DNA of 64,000 nt from contig NZ_JXCF01000026.1 in NCBI RefSeq assembly GCF_000875895.1, positions 124,001 through 188,000 on the forward strand. The letters are read 5' to 3'. The notes beneath the pieces were generated by a model, which searched no databases, had not been told where the DNA came from, and worked only from the letters and a program-made list of their open reading frames with translations. The DNA is from Staphylococcus gallinarum. GTDB lineage: Bacteria; Bacillota; Bacilli; Staphylococcales; Staphylococcaceae. Positions 31,922-40,995 of the stretch are shown piece by piece (the stretch's first letter is position 1; every line of letters starts with the position of its first letter). A program made the translations under genes and the position numbers.

Positions 31922-32026
31922 AAAAAAGTACTTATCCATTGATTATGAGCAAGCCAATACGTCTCAGTTACACTGACTGTCGTTGTAAGGAGTTGCTTAA
32001 ATAATCGATTAGGATGAGTACTTTTT
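31922..32026. terminator. Long-stem bidirectional terminator
   Basis: The arms AAAAAAGTACTTATCC... (31922-31952) and ...GGATGAGTACTTTTT (31993-32026) pair over about 28 bp, with two G-T pairs and a two-base bulge, around a loop of about 40 bases. Both strands end in a T run, so it can serve the yisL-like gene on the plus strand and cdr on the minus strand. Confidence 0.75.
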
Positions 32027-32130
32027 AGTATGACTTATTCAATTTTTCTTAAGGTCCATGGTTATATAAAAAATGATGTGGTAGTTGAACCATGCTACGA
32101 GTGATTTAAGTACAAATGACGAACAATAAA

Positions 32131-33453
32131 TTATAGATTACGTGCTTTATAACCAATCATATTGATAATATCTTTCGGTCTACTATATGGTGGGGCATAT
32201 GCCACTTCAAAATCTGTTAAATCATCTATAGTAGACTGATGCATCATTGCCATAGACAAGACATCGATTCGTTTGTCTACGCCACTTTTACCTACTGCAG
32301 CAGCTCTCAATATTTGTCGAGTATTACTATCAAAGTAAACACGTAAATGTAATTTATGGTTATTAGGATAGTAACCGGCGTGGTCATTTTGATAAACTTC
32401 TACCATTTTATAATTAAAGTGAGTTAATTCAGATGGTGAAACACCAACACTTGCAAAGGTATAGTCAAAAAATTTAACAATATTTGAACCTAAATAGCCT
32501 TTGAATAGTATCTTCTTATTACCAGCTAGTTGTTCGGCGATGATACTTGCAGCTCGATGTGCTCCCCATGCTAAAGGCACATGTGCAGGTAAGTCCACAT
32601 GGCGATAATGTGAAGTAATAATATCACCCAAAGCATAAACGTTAGGAATATTAGTTTCGAATTTATTATTAACTGGAATGTAACCATGTTCATCTAAGTG
32701 AATTGAAGATGATTGTAAAAATGCTGAATTTGGCTTAACCCCAACACCTTCAATAATTAAATCAAACGTTTTTACAGCACCTGATTTAAAATGTACTTCG
32801 TTACCTTCGACTTTTACGACTTCTTCATTTAAACGGTATGGAATACCGCGTCTATCCATTTCTTCAATAATCGGTTCATTCATGTCGGAATCCATTAATT
32901 TATTAATATGTTCAGAACGATGAATTAACATCGGTTGAATATTGCGTTCGTATAAATTATCTAATATCTCTAAACTGATGTAACCAGCACCAATAACTAA
33001 TGCATTTTGTACTTGATGATGTTCAATAAATTGGTAAATAGCATCAGTATCCTCCATATTACGTAAAGTAAAGGCAATTGGACTATTTAAATTGAGATGA
33101 TTAGCACTGCAACCAGGACTTAATACGAGCTTATCATATTCAACTGTATAGGATTGTTCAGCCTTTTTATCGTAAACAATGACTTTATTTTCAGCTGTAT
33201 CTACTGCAGTGACTTCGTGATAGGGTTTTACCGTGATTTGCTTACTATCATAAAATTGTTCAGGTGTTGCTTCTAAAACGAGGTCTCTTGAAGTGACAAC
33301 ATTACCAATATAATACGGCAATGCGCAATTAGCGAAACTCATGTCTCTATCTTTTTCAAAGACAATGATTTCACTTTCTTTATCTAATCTTCTTATTTGA
33401 CTTGCGACCGTCGCGCCTCCAGCTACAGCACCTACAACGACTATTTTAGACAC
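32131..33453 (-). CDS. cdr: Coenzyme A disulfide reductase
   Basis: Cdr reduces CoA disulfide with NADPH and keeps coenzyme A, the main low-molecular-weight thiol besides bacillithiol in staphylococci, in the thiol form. The 440-residue flavoprotein has an N-terminal FAD Rossmann motif [16 protein letters not shown] (4-19), the single redox-active Cys43 in SFANCALPY, a second Rossmann motif [13 protein letters not shown] near 154-166 for NADPH, and NVYALGD near 275. The GTG at 33453 is the likely start: it is nine bases after AAAGGAGG, whereas the TTG codons upstream touch that site. The HAD phosphatase gene is 33 bases upstream on the same strand. Confidence 0.93.
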   Translation of the reverse strand: MSKIVVVGAVAGGATVASQIRRLDKESEIIVFEKDRDMSFANCALPYYIGNVVTSRDLVLEATPEQFYDSKQITVKPYHEVTAVDTAENKVIVYDKKAEQSYTVEYDKLVLSPGCSANHLNLNSPIAFTLRNMEDTDAIYQFIEHHQVQNALVIGAGYISLEILDNLYERNIQPMLIHRSEHINKLMDSDMNEPIIEEMDRRGIPYRLNEEVVKVEGNEVHFKSGAVKTFDLIIEGVGVKPNSAFLQSSSIHLDEHGYIPVNNKFETNIPNVYALGDIITSHYRHVDLPAHVPLAWGAHRAASIIAEQLAGNKKILFKGYLGSNIVKFFDYTFASVGVSPSELTHFNYKMVEVYQNDHAGYYPNNHKLHLRVYFDSNTRQILRAAAVGKSGVDKRIDVLSMAMMHQSTIDDLTDFEVAYAPPYSRPKDIINMIGYKARNL

Positions 33454-33486
33454 AGTCAACAACCTCCTTTAAGCAAAAATAATGCA

Positions 33487-34329
33487 TTATATTTTAGATT
33501 TAATTGTTGCTTCGTACGGGATATTTAATTCAAAGAATGTATTAAGGTATCTACCGATGCCATCTTCATTGTTAGAATAAGTAACTTCATTGGCAACATG
33601 CTTTAGTTCATCAAGGCCATTGTCCATTGCAATGCCATATTTCGCATATTTAATCATTTCTAAATCATTATCCTCATCGCCAAAGGCAATAATTTGATTA
33701 CGATCTATGTCTAGATGATGTTTTACATAGTCAATACCTTTTGCCTTGCTGATACCTTGTTTGACAATTTCAATAACTGGGAACGGTGATCCCCAACGAC
33801 GGTGCTCGATATTCTCTGCATAGAATCTTGTTAACATTTGTTTAACACGTGGAATCATTACTTCTTCTGCTTCCACAAGTATTGATGTAGGTGATTCAGT
33901 TAATGCTGTTAGTAAATCGCCTGTTTCTACTTTTGGTGTTCCCATAGAGAAGCCATCGAATAATTTTTGATCAAAGTTATTAATAAATACATGATCTTTA
34001 ACTTCAGCAATAATATTAGATACACCATAGTCATTTAGAGATTGGATAATGCTCTTAGACAAGTCCAAATCTAATACCTCGTGTACTGTTTTAAAGTTAT
34101 TATCTTTAGGGTGATGGACGAAAGCACCATTAAAATTAACGACAGGTGTATCCATATTAAGTTCATGATAATAAATTTGACTAGCTCGATATGGACGACC
34201 GGTAGCTATCATAAGCTTATGTCCTTGCGCTTGTAACGTTTTTAGTACTTCCTTTGTATAAGGTGAAATTTCTTTATCATCATTTAACAATGTGCCATCT
34301 AAGTCTAAACATATTAAAAAAGGTTTCAT
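33487..34329 (-). CDS. Cof-type HAD superfamily phosphatase
   Basis: This 280-residue hydrolase belongs to the Cof/IIB branch of the HAD superfamily. Motif I is CLDLDGTLLND (8-18) with the nucleophile Asp10 and acid/base Asp12, motif II is the threonine in IATGRPY near 41-47, motif III is the lysine in ISKAKGIDYV near 192-201, and motif IV is FGDEDNDLEMI near 217-227. A large C2 cap domain lies between. Such enzymes usually dephosphorylate sugar phosphates or flavin/pyridoxal phosphates; the substrate here is unknown. The ATG at 34329 follows AAGGAG. It is upstream of cdr on the same strand and probably co-transcribed. Confidence 0.9.
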   Translation of the reverse strand: MKPFLICLDLDGTLLNDDKEISPYTKEVLKTLQAQGHKLMIATGRPYRASQIYYHELNMDTPVVNFNGAFVHHPKDNNFKTVHEVLDLDLSKSIIQSLNDYGVSNIIAEVKDHVFINNFDQKLFDGFSMGTPKVETGDLLTALTESPTSILVEAEEVMIPRVKQMLTRFYAENIEHRRWGSPFPVIEIVKQGISKAKGIDYVKHHLDIDRNQIIAFGDEDNDLEMIKYAKYGIAMDNGLDELKHVANEVTYSNNEDGIGRYLNTFFELNIPYEATIKSKI

Positions 34330-34441
34330 TAAAATCTCCTTAAGTTATAATAATAGTGTATGAATATCATAGCATTTTATTGGCGTTTTGTAAGATATTT
34401 GATATATTGTTAATATCATTAATAACGAAGAGGTGAGACGA

Positions 34442-34750
34442 ATGGATGAAGGATTAAAGGATAGCATACTTAATGCACTCGAAATGGTAATTGACCCTGA
34501 GTTAGGAATTGATATTGTAAACTTAGGTTTAGTATATAATGTCGACGTGGATGATGACGGTTTATGTACGGTTGAAATGACATTGACTTCAATGGGATGT
34601 CCTCTAGGACCGCAAATTATGAACCAAGTTAAAATGGTATTAGCTGAAATACCTGAGATTTCAGATACAGAGGTTAATATTGTTTGGAGTCCACCATGGG
34701 ACAAAGATATGATGTCTCGCTACGCTAAAATTGCGTTAGGCATTGGCTAA
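34442..34750 (+). CDS. sufT: Iron-sulfur cluster assembly factor SufT (MIP18/DUF59 family)
   Basis: The 102-residue protein is a stand-alone DUF59 (MIP18) domain. It has the family blocks VIDPELGIDIVNLGLVY (16-32) and MTLTSMGCPLGPQI (near 49-62) containing the conserved cysteine. In S. aureus the protein in this position is SufT, an accessory factor for maturation of Fe-S proteins that matters when demand for clusters is high. A GTG three codons upstream is possible but overlaps the GAAGAGGTG site, so ATG 34442 is chosen. It is divergent from the HAD phosphatase gene and is followed by its own terminator. Confidence 0.85.
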   Translation: MDEGLKDSILNALEMVIDPELGIDIVNLGLVYNVDVDDDGLCTVEMTLTSMGCPLGPQIMNQVKMVLAEIPEISDTEVNIVWSPPWDKDMMSRYAKIALGIG

Positions 34751-34778
34751 TAAAGAAGTGAATAAATATCTTGTTTGA

Positions 34779-34830
34779 GACTAATTAACACATCTTAGAT
34801 TTTTAAAGGTGTGTTAGTTGGTCTTTTTTT
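34779..34830 (+). terminator. Rho-independent terminator of sufT
   Basis: GACTAATTAACACATCTT pairs with AAGGTGTGTTAGTTGGTC with few mismatches, followed by seven T. The 270 bases between here and the acyltransferase gene are AT-rich with no recognisable gene. Confidence 0.85.
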
Positions 34831-35100
34831 ATTCTATTTAGTGGGGTGAGTAGTTTGAGTTAAGTATATTTCGTAGTGAATATAGTTACGATTTGCCACT
34901 GTTCAGTGAAAGAATGAAAATGTTTGAGTTTATTTAAAATGCGAATTATAATCTATAACTACAAAAATATTAAATATTATTATCGTGCAAAATTATTAAA
35001 TTAATTGCAGTTACATTACAAAAGTATTACAATAACTTAGTAAAATGGATGAAATATGCATAAATAGATTTAAAATTTGAGTATGAAGGTTTGATTTTAA

Positions 35101-36906
35101 ATGAATAGAGATTCAAATTTGGGAATGAACAAACACCGTCATACACGTTATATGCCTGGCCTTGATGGTTTAAGAGCAATTGCGGTCTTAGCAATTATTA
35201 TTTACCATCTTAATAAACAGTGGCTAACGGGTGGTTTTTTAGGTGTAGATACTTTCTTTGTTATTTCTGGTTATTTAATTACTAGTCTATTACTGAAAGA
35301 GTTTGAAGAAACTGGAAGTATCAATTTAAAGCAATTCTGGTTACGTAGAATGAAACGACTCATACCTGCCGTTTTTGTGTTGGTAGGCGTAGTATCTATG
35401 ATGACACTGATTTTAAAACCAGATCAAATCGTAAATATTAAGCATGATGCATTTGCAGCAATATTTTATGTATCCAATTGGTGGTATATTATGACTGATG
35501 TAAACTACTTTGAACAGTTTGCATTTATGCCATTAAAACATTTGTGGTCACTAGCGATAGAAGAGCAGTTTTACATAATTTTTCCAATAGTCCTGATCAC
35601 ATTACTATTAACAGTTAAGAAATATAGAAATATAACCTTGATTTTTTGGATTGTTTCATTAGTTTCATTGTTGTTAATGGTATTAATTTCTGAACCTCAT
35701 ATGGAACATTCTAGAGTATACTTCGGTACTGATACTAGACTACAAACGATGTTGCTTGGTGTCCTACTCGCATTTTTATGGCCACCATTTAAATTGAAAG
35801 CTAATCCACCTCGTATCTTGTCACATACAATTGATGGATTAGGAATTGTCAGTACAGTGGTTATTATCATGTTATTTATTTTTGTTGATGACAATAGTGA
35901 TTGGATTTACAACGGTGGATTCTATGTTATATCAGTGTTGACTCTTTTTGTGATATTGAGTGTTGTCCACCCATCAGCATATTTTGCAAAGGTAATTGGT
36001 AATCCGCTATTTGTATATATTGGCAAACGTTCTTATAGTTTATATTTATGGCATTTTCCGGTAATAAGCTTTATCCATTCCTATTATGTGGAAGGGCAAA
36101 TACCAATTTATGTGTATGTATTGGATATCATAACTACATTAATCTTGGCAGAATTATCATATAGATACATCGAGACACCATTTAGAAAATATAGCTTTAA
36201 AGCTTTCTCACTCAATCGATTTAAACGGGTGTCCTTTGTTAGGACAGTCGCATTATCTATTATTTTAGTACCAACAGTGTTTATATTTGCTGGTGCATTT
36301 GATCAATTAGGGAAGGATCAACAACAACACAAACCAACAAGCTTTTCTTCACAAAAAAAGGACGGCAAAAGTAAAACAGCAAATAACAGTAAAGATGATG
36401 CGAAACATAAAGAAGATAGTACATCTAACAAAGTCTATAAAGATATCAAGCCATTGCTTATTGGTGATTCTGTTATGGTAGATATCGGAGAGTATTTTAC
36501 AGAGCGTGTACCAAATGCAGAAATTGATGGTAAAGTTGGTCGTAATTTATACGAAGCAACGCCATTGATTCAACAAAAATATGAAAGTTACAATAAAGCT
36601 GGTAATAAAGTTGTATTAGAATTGGGAACTAATGGTGACTTTTCTAAAGCACAATTAAATGAATTAATAAGTCAATTTGATAAGGCAGATATTTATCTCG
36701 TCAATACACGTGTTCCGAGAGGTTATGAATCACATGTAAATAAATTGATTGCAGACGCAGCAAAAGAACATAAAAATGTGAAGGTTGTTGATTGGTATAA
36801 ACGTTCGAAAGGACATACTGAATACTTTGCTTCTGATGGCATTCATTTACAACCATCAGGAGTCAGAGCCTTATCAGATGAAATTACGAAACAAATAACT
36901 CAATAA
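35101..36906 (+). CDS. OatA-like membrane acyltransferase with C-terminal SGNH domain
   Basis: The 601-residue protein has an N-terminal acyltransferase-3 membrane domain of about eleven helices (GLDGLRAIAVLAIIIYHL near 20-37 with the catalytic His, then GGFLGVDTFFVISGYLIT) and an extracellular SGNH esterase-like domain from about residue 455. In the latter, LLIGDSVMV carries the catalytic serine and ASDGIHLQPSG near 580 carries the Asp-His pair. A Lys/Ser-rich linker (about 405-445) joins them. The architecture is that of OatA, which O-acetylates peptidoglycan muramic acid and confers lysozyme resistance. S. aureus has OatA elsewhere and a paralogue beside clpB; position suggests this is the paralogue. 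The ATG at 35101 has only a weak GAAGGT site; an alternative ATG lies 24 bases on. Confidence 0.85.
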   Translation: MNRDSNLGMNKHRHTRYMPGLDGLRAIAVLAIIIYHLNKQWLTGGFLGVDTFFVISGYLITSLLLKEFEETGSINLKQFWLRRMKRLIPAVFVLVGVVSMMTLILKPDQIVNIKHDAFAAIFYVSNWWYIMTDVNYFEQFAFMPLKHLWSLAIEEQFYIIFPIVLITLLLTVKKYRNITLIFWIVSLVSLLLMVLISEPHMEHSRVYFGTDTRLQTMLLGVLLAFLWPPFKLKANPPRILSHTIDGLGIVSTVVIIMLFIFVDDNSDWIYNGGFYVISVLTLFVILSVVHPSAYFAKVIGNPLFVYIGKRSYSLYLWHFPVISFIHSYYVEGQIPIYVYVLDIITTLILAELSYRYIETPFRKYSFKAFSLNRFKRVSFVRTVALSIILVPTVFIFAGAFDQLGKDQQQHKPTSFSSQKKDGKSKTANNSKDDAKHKEDSTSNKVYKDIKPLLIGDSVMVDIGEYFTERVPNAEIDGKVGRNLYEATPLIQQKYESYNKAGNKVVLELGTNGDFSKAQLNELISQFDKADIYLVNTRVPRGYESHVNKLIADAAKEHKNVKVVDWYKRSKGHTEYFASDGIHLQPSGVRALSDEITKQITQ

Positions 36907-36916
36907 TATCTATTAA

Positions 36917-36966
36917 ATGATGGTAATTCTTTGTTAAATATCTAACAAGGATTACCATTATTTTTT
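36917..36966 (+). terminator. Rho-independent terminator after the acyltransferase gene
   Basis: ATGATGGTAATTCTTTGTTA pairs with TAACAAGGATTACCATTA around a six-base loop, followed by six T. Confidence 0.85.
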
Positions 36967-37282
36967 GTGGCGTCATAGTTCGATATAAGTTGAATATAAT
37001 TACAATAAGTTGCTGATATGTGAGCGTAAGTTTGCTGAACCGATAGACAGTTTTATAAATAGATCATTTATTAATGACAGTGTTATAACTTGCTACGATA
37101 AGTTTAAACAAATAAGTATTGGTAATATAAAAAATATGTATAAAATATTGTTAAAAGGATAATGACATAATTCTAATTAACATTTGGCATGAAAACGATA
37201 AACGTTTGATTGAGCAATTTATTTTGAGCGTATTATTTTCTATAAACGCTTAAAAAATTATGATTAAAATAAATCATAATGG
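36967..37282 (+). other. Gene-free stretch upstream of the clpB promoter
   Basis: These 316 bases contain no convincing gene. They are AT-rich; an AGCG...CGCT imperfect inverted repeat is visible near 37227-37250, with no assigned role. Confidence 0.4.
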
Positions 37283-37342
37283 TTGATAAATCATGAAAGA
37301 GGGACTATAATTAAATTAAGGTCAAAGAAAGTCAAAGTCAAA
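37283..37342 (+). promoter_or_regulatory. clpB promoter with CtsR operator
   Basis: TTGATA (37283-37288) and TATAAT (37306-37311) are spaced by 17 bases, a near-consensus SigA promoter. Directly downstream, GGTCAAA-GAA-AGTCAAA (37320-37336) matches the CtsR tandem heptad operator (RGTCAAA-NNN-RGTCAAA), and a further GTCAAA follows at 37337-37342. The operator covers the expected transcription start, so bound CtsR would block initiation. No CIRCE element is seen. Confidence 0.88.
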
Positions 37343-37386
37343 TTAACTTTGGTTTGATCAAACACTCAATGGTGAGGTGAATCATA

Positions 37387-39999
37387 TTGGATATTAATCA
37401 AATGACCTATAAAGTTCAATCAGCCTTACAAAAGGCAATGGAATTAGCTAAAACATATGAAAATCAAAATATAGAAATTGAAGCAATATTAGCCGCTGCA
37501 TTAAATGAAGATGAAAGTTTATTTAATAGTGTACTTGAACGTGCCAATATTGATACAAACGAATTATTAACAACTTATAATAATAAATTAAAACAATATC
37601 CAACTGTTCAAGGTGACAACGTTCAATACGGGCAGTATATAAGTGCAAAAGCAAATGAATTATTTACTAAAGCTGAAGATTATATGAAATCATATGAAGA
37701 TGAATTTATATCAATGGAACACTTAATATTATCAGCAATAGACATAGATACAACGACAGCACAATTTGTCGGCAATAAAAAAGAAGTAATAACGGAAATA
37801 ATTAAAAAAATAAGAGGAGGAAATCATGTGACATCACAAAACCCTGAAGTTAATTATGAGGCGTTAGAGAAATATGGTCGTGATTTAGTAGAGGAAGTAC
37901 GTCAAGGTAATATGGATCCAGTCATTGGACGTGACGAAGAAATTCGTAATGCGATTCGAATTTTAAGTAGAAAGACAAAAAATAATCCTGTGCTAATTGG
38001 TGAACCGGGTGTAGGTAAAACAGCAATCGTAGAAGGATTAGCACAAAGAATTGTGAAAAAGGACGTGCCAGAGTCATTATTAGATAAAACAATATTCGAG
38101 CTTGATTTAAGTGCACTTGTTGCAGGTGCGAAATACCGTGGCGAGTTTGAAGAACGCTTAAAAGCCGTATTGAAAGAAGTTAAAGAGTCAGATGGAAAAA
38201 TCATTTTATTTATTGATGAAATCCATATGTTAGTAGGCGCAGGTAAAACTGAGGGCGCAATGGATGCAGGAAACATGTTGAAACCCATGTTAGCACGTGG
38301 TGAATTACATTGTATTGGTGCAACAACACTTAATGAATATAGGGAATATATTGAAAAAGATTCTGCATTAGAACGTCGTTTCCAGAAAGTAAATGTATCA
38401 GAGCCTGATGTAGAAGATACAATTTCTATTTTACGTGGTTTAAAAGAACGCTATGAGGTATATCATGGTGTTAGAATTCAAGATAGAGCACTTGTTGCAG
38501 CTGCAGAATTATCAAATCGCTATATTACGGATCGATTCTTACCTGATAAAGCAATAGATTTAGTCGACCAAGCTTGTGCTACGATTAGAACAGAAATGGG
38601 TTCAAATCCAACTGAATTAGATCAAGTTAATAGAAGAGTAATGCAGTTAGAAATTGAAGAGTCTGCATTGAAGAATGAATCAGATAATGCAAGTAAACAA
38701 CGTCTACAAGAGTTACAAGAAGAATTATCTAATGAAAAAGAAAAGCAAAATGCAATTCAATCACGTGTTGAAGAAGAAAAAGGTAAAATTGCTAAGCTTC
38801 AAGAGAAACGCACTGAATTAGATGAAAGTAGAAAAGCATTAGAAGATGCTGAGAACAACTATAACTTAGAAAAAGCAGCAGAATTACAACATGGTAAAAT
38901 ACCAGAACTTGAAAAAGAATTACAAGAAATGGAAGCTGCATTCCAATATGAGCAAAATGGAGATAGCGACCGTATTATCAGAGAAATTGTTACAGATGAA
39001 GAAATAGGTGATATCGTTAGCTCATGGACAGGTATTCCTGTTTCTAAATTAGTAGAAACTGAAAGAGAAAAATTACTAAATCTTGCAGATATACTACATG
39101 AACGTGTCGTAGGCCAAGATAAAGCAGTAGATTTAGTAGCTGATGCTGTAGTAAGAGCAAGAGCAGGGATTAAAGATCCTAACAGACCAATAGGCAGTTT
39201 CTTATTCTTAGGTCCAACTGGTGTAGGTAAGACAGAGCTAGCTAAATCGTTAGCGTCTACTTTATTTGACTCTGAAAAACATATGATTCGAATTGATATG
39301 AGCGAATATATGGAGAAACATTCCGTTTCAAGATTAATTGGTGCACCTCCAGGTTATGTTGGTCATGATGAGGGTGGTCAACTCACAGAAGCGGTTAGAC
39401 GTAATCCATATTCAGTTATTCTGTTAGATGAAATCGAAAAAGCACATTCTGATGTATTTAATGTGTTGCTGCAAATACTAGAAGAAGGACGTTTAACTGA
39501 TTCTAAAGGTAGAGCAGTAGACTTTAAAAATACAATTATTATCATGACTAGTAACATTGGTTCTCAGATCTTACTTGAAAATGTTAAAGACGCCGGTGTG
39601 ATTACAGAGAATACTGAAAAAGCAGTTATGAATAATTTAAATCAATATTTCAAACCAGAAATCATTAATCGTATGGATGATATTGTCTTATTCAAACCAT
39701 TAACAGTTAATGATATGAGTTTAATCGTAGACAAAATTTTAACACACTTAAACATTCGTTTGATGGAACAACGTATTTCAATAGAAGTGTCAGATGTAGC
39801 AAAACAATGGTTAGGCGAAGAAGCATACGAACCACAATTCGGTGCAAGACCATTGAAACGATTTGTACAACGTCAAATTGAAACACCATTAGCACGAAAA
39901 ATGATACGAGAAAACTTCCCAGAAGGTACAACAATCAGCATTGATTTATCTGAAGATGGTTTAACATTCGAAGAACACAAACCACAAACAATACAATAA
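37387..39999 (+). CDS. clpB: ATP-dependent disaggregase ClpB
   Basis: ClpB is a hexameric AAA+ chaperone that dissolves protein aggregates together with DnaK. The 870-residue protein has an N domain (1-145), NBD1 with [13 protein letters not shown] near 205-217 and Walker [11 protein letters not shown], a coiled-coil middle domain (about 410-525) and NBD2 with [13 protein letters not shown] near 608-620 and [11 protein letters not shown]. The middle domain and the lack of a ClpP-binding tripeptide loop mark it as ClpB rather than ClpC. The start is TTG at 37387 after GGTGAGGTG. A perfect internal AGAGGAGG site precedes an in-frame GTG at codon 148 (see findings). A CtsR operator controls the promoter. 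Confidence 0.97.
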   Translation: MDINQMTYKVQSALQKAMELAKTYENQNIEIEAILAAALNEDESLFNSVLERANIDTNELLTTYNNKLKQYPTVQGDNVQYGQYISAKANELFTKAEDYMKSYEDEFISMEHLILSAIDIDTTTAQFVGNKKEVITEIIKKIRGGNHVTSQNPEVNYEALEKYGRDLVEEVRQGNMDPVIGRDEEIRNAIRILSRKTKNNPVLIGEPGVGKTAIVEGLAQRIVKKDVPESLLDKTIFELDLSALVAGAKYRGEFEERLKAVLKEVKESDGKIILFIDEIHMLVGAGKTEGAMDAGNMLKPMLARGELHCIGATTLNEYREYIEKDSALERRFQKVNVSEPDVEDTISILRGLKERYEVYHGVRIQDRALVAAAELSNRYITDRFLPDKAIDLVDQACATIRTEMGSNPTELDQVNRRVMQLEIEESALKNESDNASKQRLQELQEELSNEKEKQNAIQSRVEEEKGKIAKLQEKRTELDESRKALEDAENNYNLEKAAELQHGKIPELEKELQEMEAAFQYEQNGDSDRIIREIVTDEEIGDIVSSWTGIPVSKLVETEREKLLNLADILHERVVGQDKAVDLVADAVVRARAGIKDPNRPIGSFLFLGPTGVGKTELAKSLASTLFDSEKHMIRIDMSEYMEKHSVSRLIGAPPGYVGHDEGGQLTEAVRRNPYSVILLDEIEKAHSDVFNVLLQILEEGRLTDSKGRAVDFKNTIIIMTSNIGSQILLENVKDAGVITENTEKAVMNNLNQYFKPEIINRMDDIVLFKPLTVNDMSLIVDKILTHLNIRLMEQRISIEVSDVAKQWLGEEAYEPQFGARPLKRFVQRQIETPLARKMIRENFPEGTTISIDLSEDGLTFEEHKPQTIQ

Positions 40000-40010
40000 T
40001 CATAGGAATA

Positions 40011-40351
40011 CAGTCTGGGATCTAAATACCCAGCATTAAGCCCATCAAAGATCAAAAATCTTTGATGGGCTTGTTATTTCTATCAATACTGCGTATTGTT
40101 ATTACTTGCTTACCAAGGGGGCTGGGTCGAGCATTTATCGCGCCACGCATCTTACTCCCTCAGTTGTCTCGCAAACAATACGCAGTTCTTATATGTTAGC
40201 ACTACAAAAAATTAGACACTTTATAATGAATTAATTGAAACAGAAATTATCCCTGAGGTAAAACAAGAAATGAATAACAGGTTAAGAGACGAAGATTTAA
40301 ATAAAATCACAAATCAGCTATTTTAGTCTGAAAGAATAATGTCTCAGACCC
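40011..40351 (+). repeat. Dispersed repeat element, copy 3
   Basis: This element begins eleven bases after the clpB stop with CAGTCTGGGATCTAAATACC and ends with AATGTCTCAGACCC, an imperfect inverted repeat. The perfect palindrome (arms 40038-40052 and 40058-40072, loop CAAAA) is 38 bases past the stop codon and may terminate clpB. The end contains the shared frame with LYNELIETEI and EMNNRLRDEDLNKITN. The remaining bases to 40530 hold no gene. Confidence 0.75.
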
Positions 40352-40534
40352 TATGTTGTTATTAAATGAAATTTTCAGGTATTGACCACACATGATAAAT
40401 GTAGTTGTTATGTCTTGTTAAGAAAGACTGTGCATCATACAAAATATAAATGCTACAAAAAATATTCACCACATTAACATCCAACTTATTGATACATATG
40501 ATGCATATGATTAGCTTAATTAATCATGCAATAA

Positions 40535-40566
40535 CAAAAAAAGACAAGCCTTTGTACTGGCTTGTC
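40535..40566 (-). terminator. Terminator of the YjzD-like gene
   Basis: On the minus strand GACAAGCC pairs with GGCTTGTC (40559-40566 with 40543-40550), followed by seven T. It starts eight bases after the stop codon. Confidence 0.85.
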
Positions 40567-40574
40567 AAAATACT

Positions 40575-40766
40575 TTATGATTCTTTAGATTGTTTGGTAG
40601 AAGGTTTTACAACCAAATCAAATAATGCAATCAGAATTGTAAATACGACTGCTGCAATGATTGGTGTAATTAAATTTAATGCACCGCCACCATCTAAACT
40701 GTTTAATACAAAATTAACCATCTCTAATAATAGAACAGCCCAAAATAACACTGCGAGGTATTTCAT
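40575..40766 (-). CDS. YjzD-like small membrane protein (DUF2929)
   Basis: This 63-residue protein has two transmembrane helices (MKYLAVLFWAVLLLEMVNFV and NLITPIIAAVVFTILIALFD) and a short charged tail. It matches the DUF2929/YjzD family, which in Bacillus also lies beside the fabH-fabF genes. The ATG at 40766 follows a GGAGGC site. It is divergent from fabH, and a terminator follows it. The function is unknown; the conserved neighbourhood hints at a link to fatty acid synthesis or the membrane, which is inference. An overlapping plus-strand frame of 107 codons is regarded as a shadow. Confidence 0.8.
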   Translation of the reverse strand: MKYLAVLFWAVLLLEMVNFVLNSLDGGGALNLITPIIAAVVFTILIALFDLVVKPSTKQSKES

Positions 40767-40952
40767 TATGTAATGCCTCCAATTTAATATATATAGTTAC
40801 ATTATAAATAAGAAAGCGCTATTTGTATAGTATTTATCAGCAGAATATATTCATTTGCATTGTACAAAGATTTTCTTTAATTTATAATAAAATAGGTATT
40901 TCACCTACATATTAGTCATAGTTCTTGTATTTCAAATGTGTATTATGTTAAA

Positions 40953-40969
40953 TTAATACCTGGTATTAA
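40953..40969 (+). promoter_or_regulatory. FapR operator upstream of fabH-fabF
   Basis: TTAATACCTGGTATTAA is a perfect 17-base palindrome and matches the FapR operator (TTAGTACCTNGTACTAA type). It lies 26 bases before the fabH ATG and overlaps the likely transcription start. FapR is the malonyl-CoA-sensing repressor of lipid synthesis genes in Bacillus and Staphylococcus. Confidence 0.85.
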
Positions 40970-40995
40970 AATTATAATTAAGAAGGTGTTCAACT

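Noticed and set aside
35101..36906. Calling the acyltransferase oatA itself
   Set aside because: Architecture fits OatA, but S. aureus has OatA elsewhere and a paralogue next to clpB. Location favours the paralogue, so no symbol is given.
37902..38288. 128-codon minus-strand frame inside clpB
   Set aside because: It is opposite the conserved NBD1 of ClpB and resembles no family; a shadow frame.
40450..40773. 107-codon plus-strand frame opposite the YjzD-like gene
   Set aside because: The minus-strand protein has two clear helices, a ribosome binding site and a terminator; the plus-strand frame has none of these.
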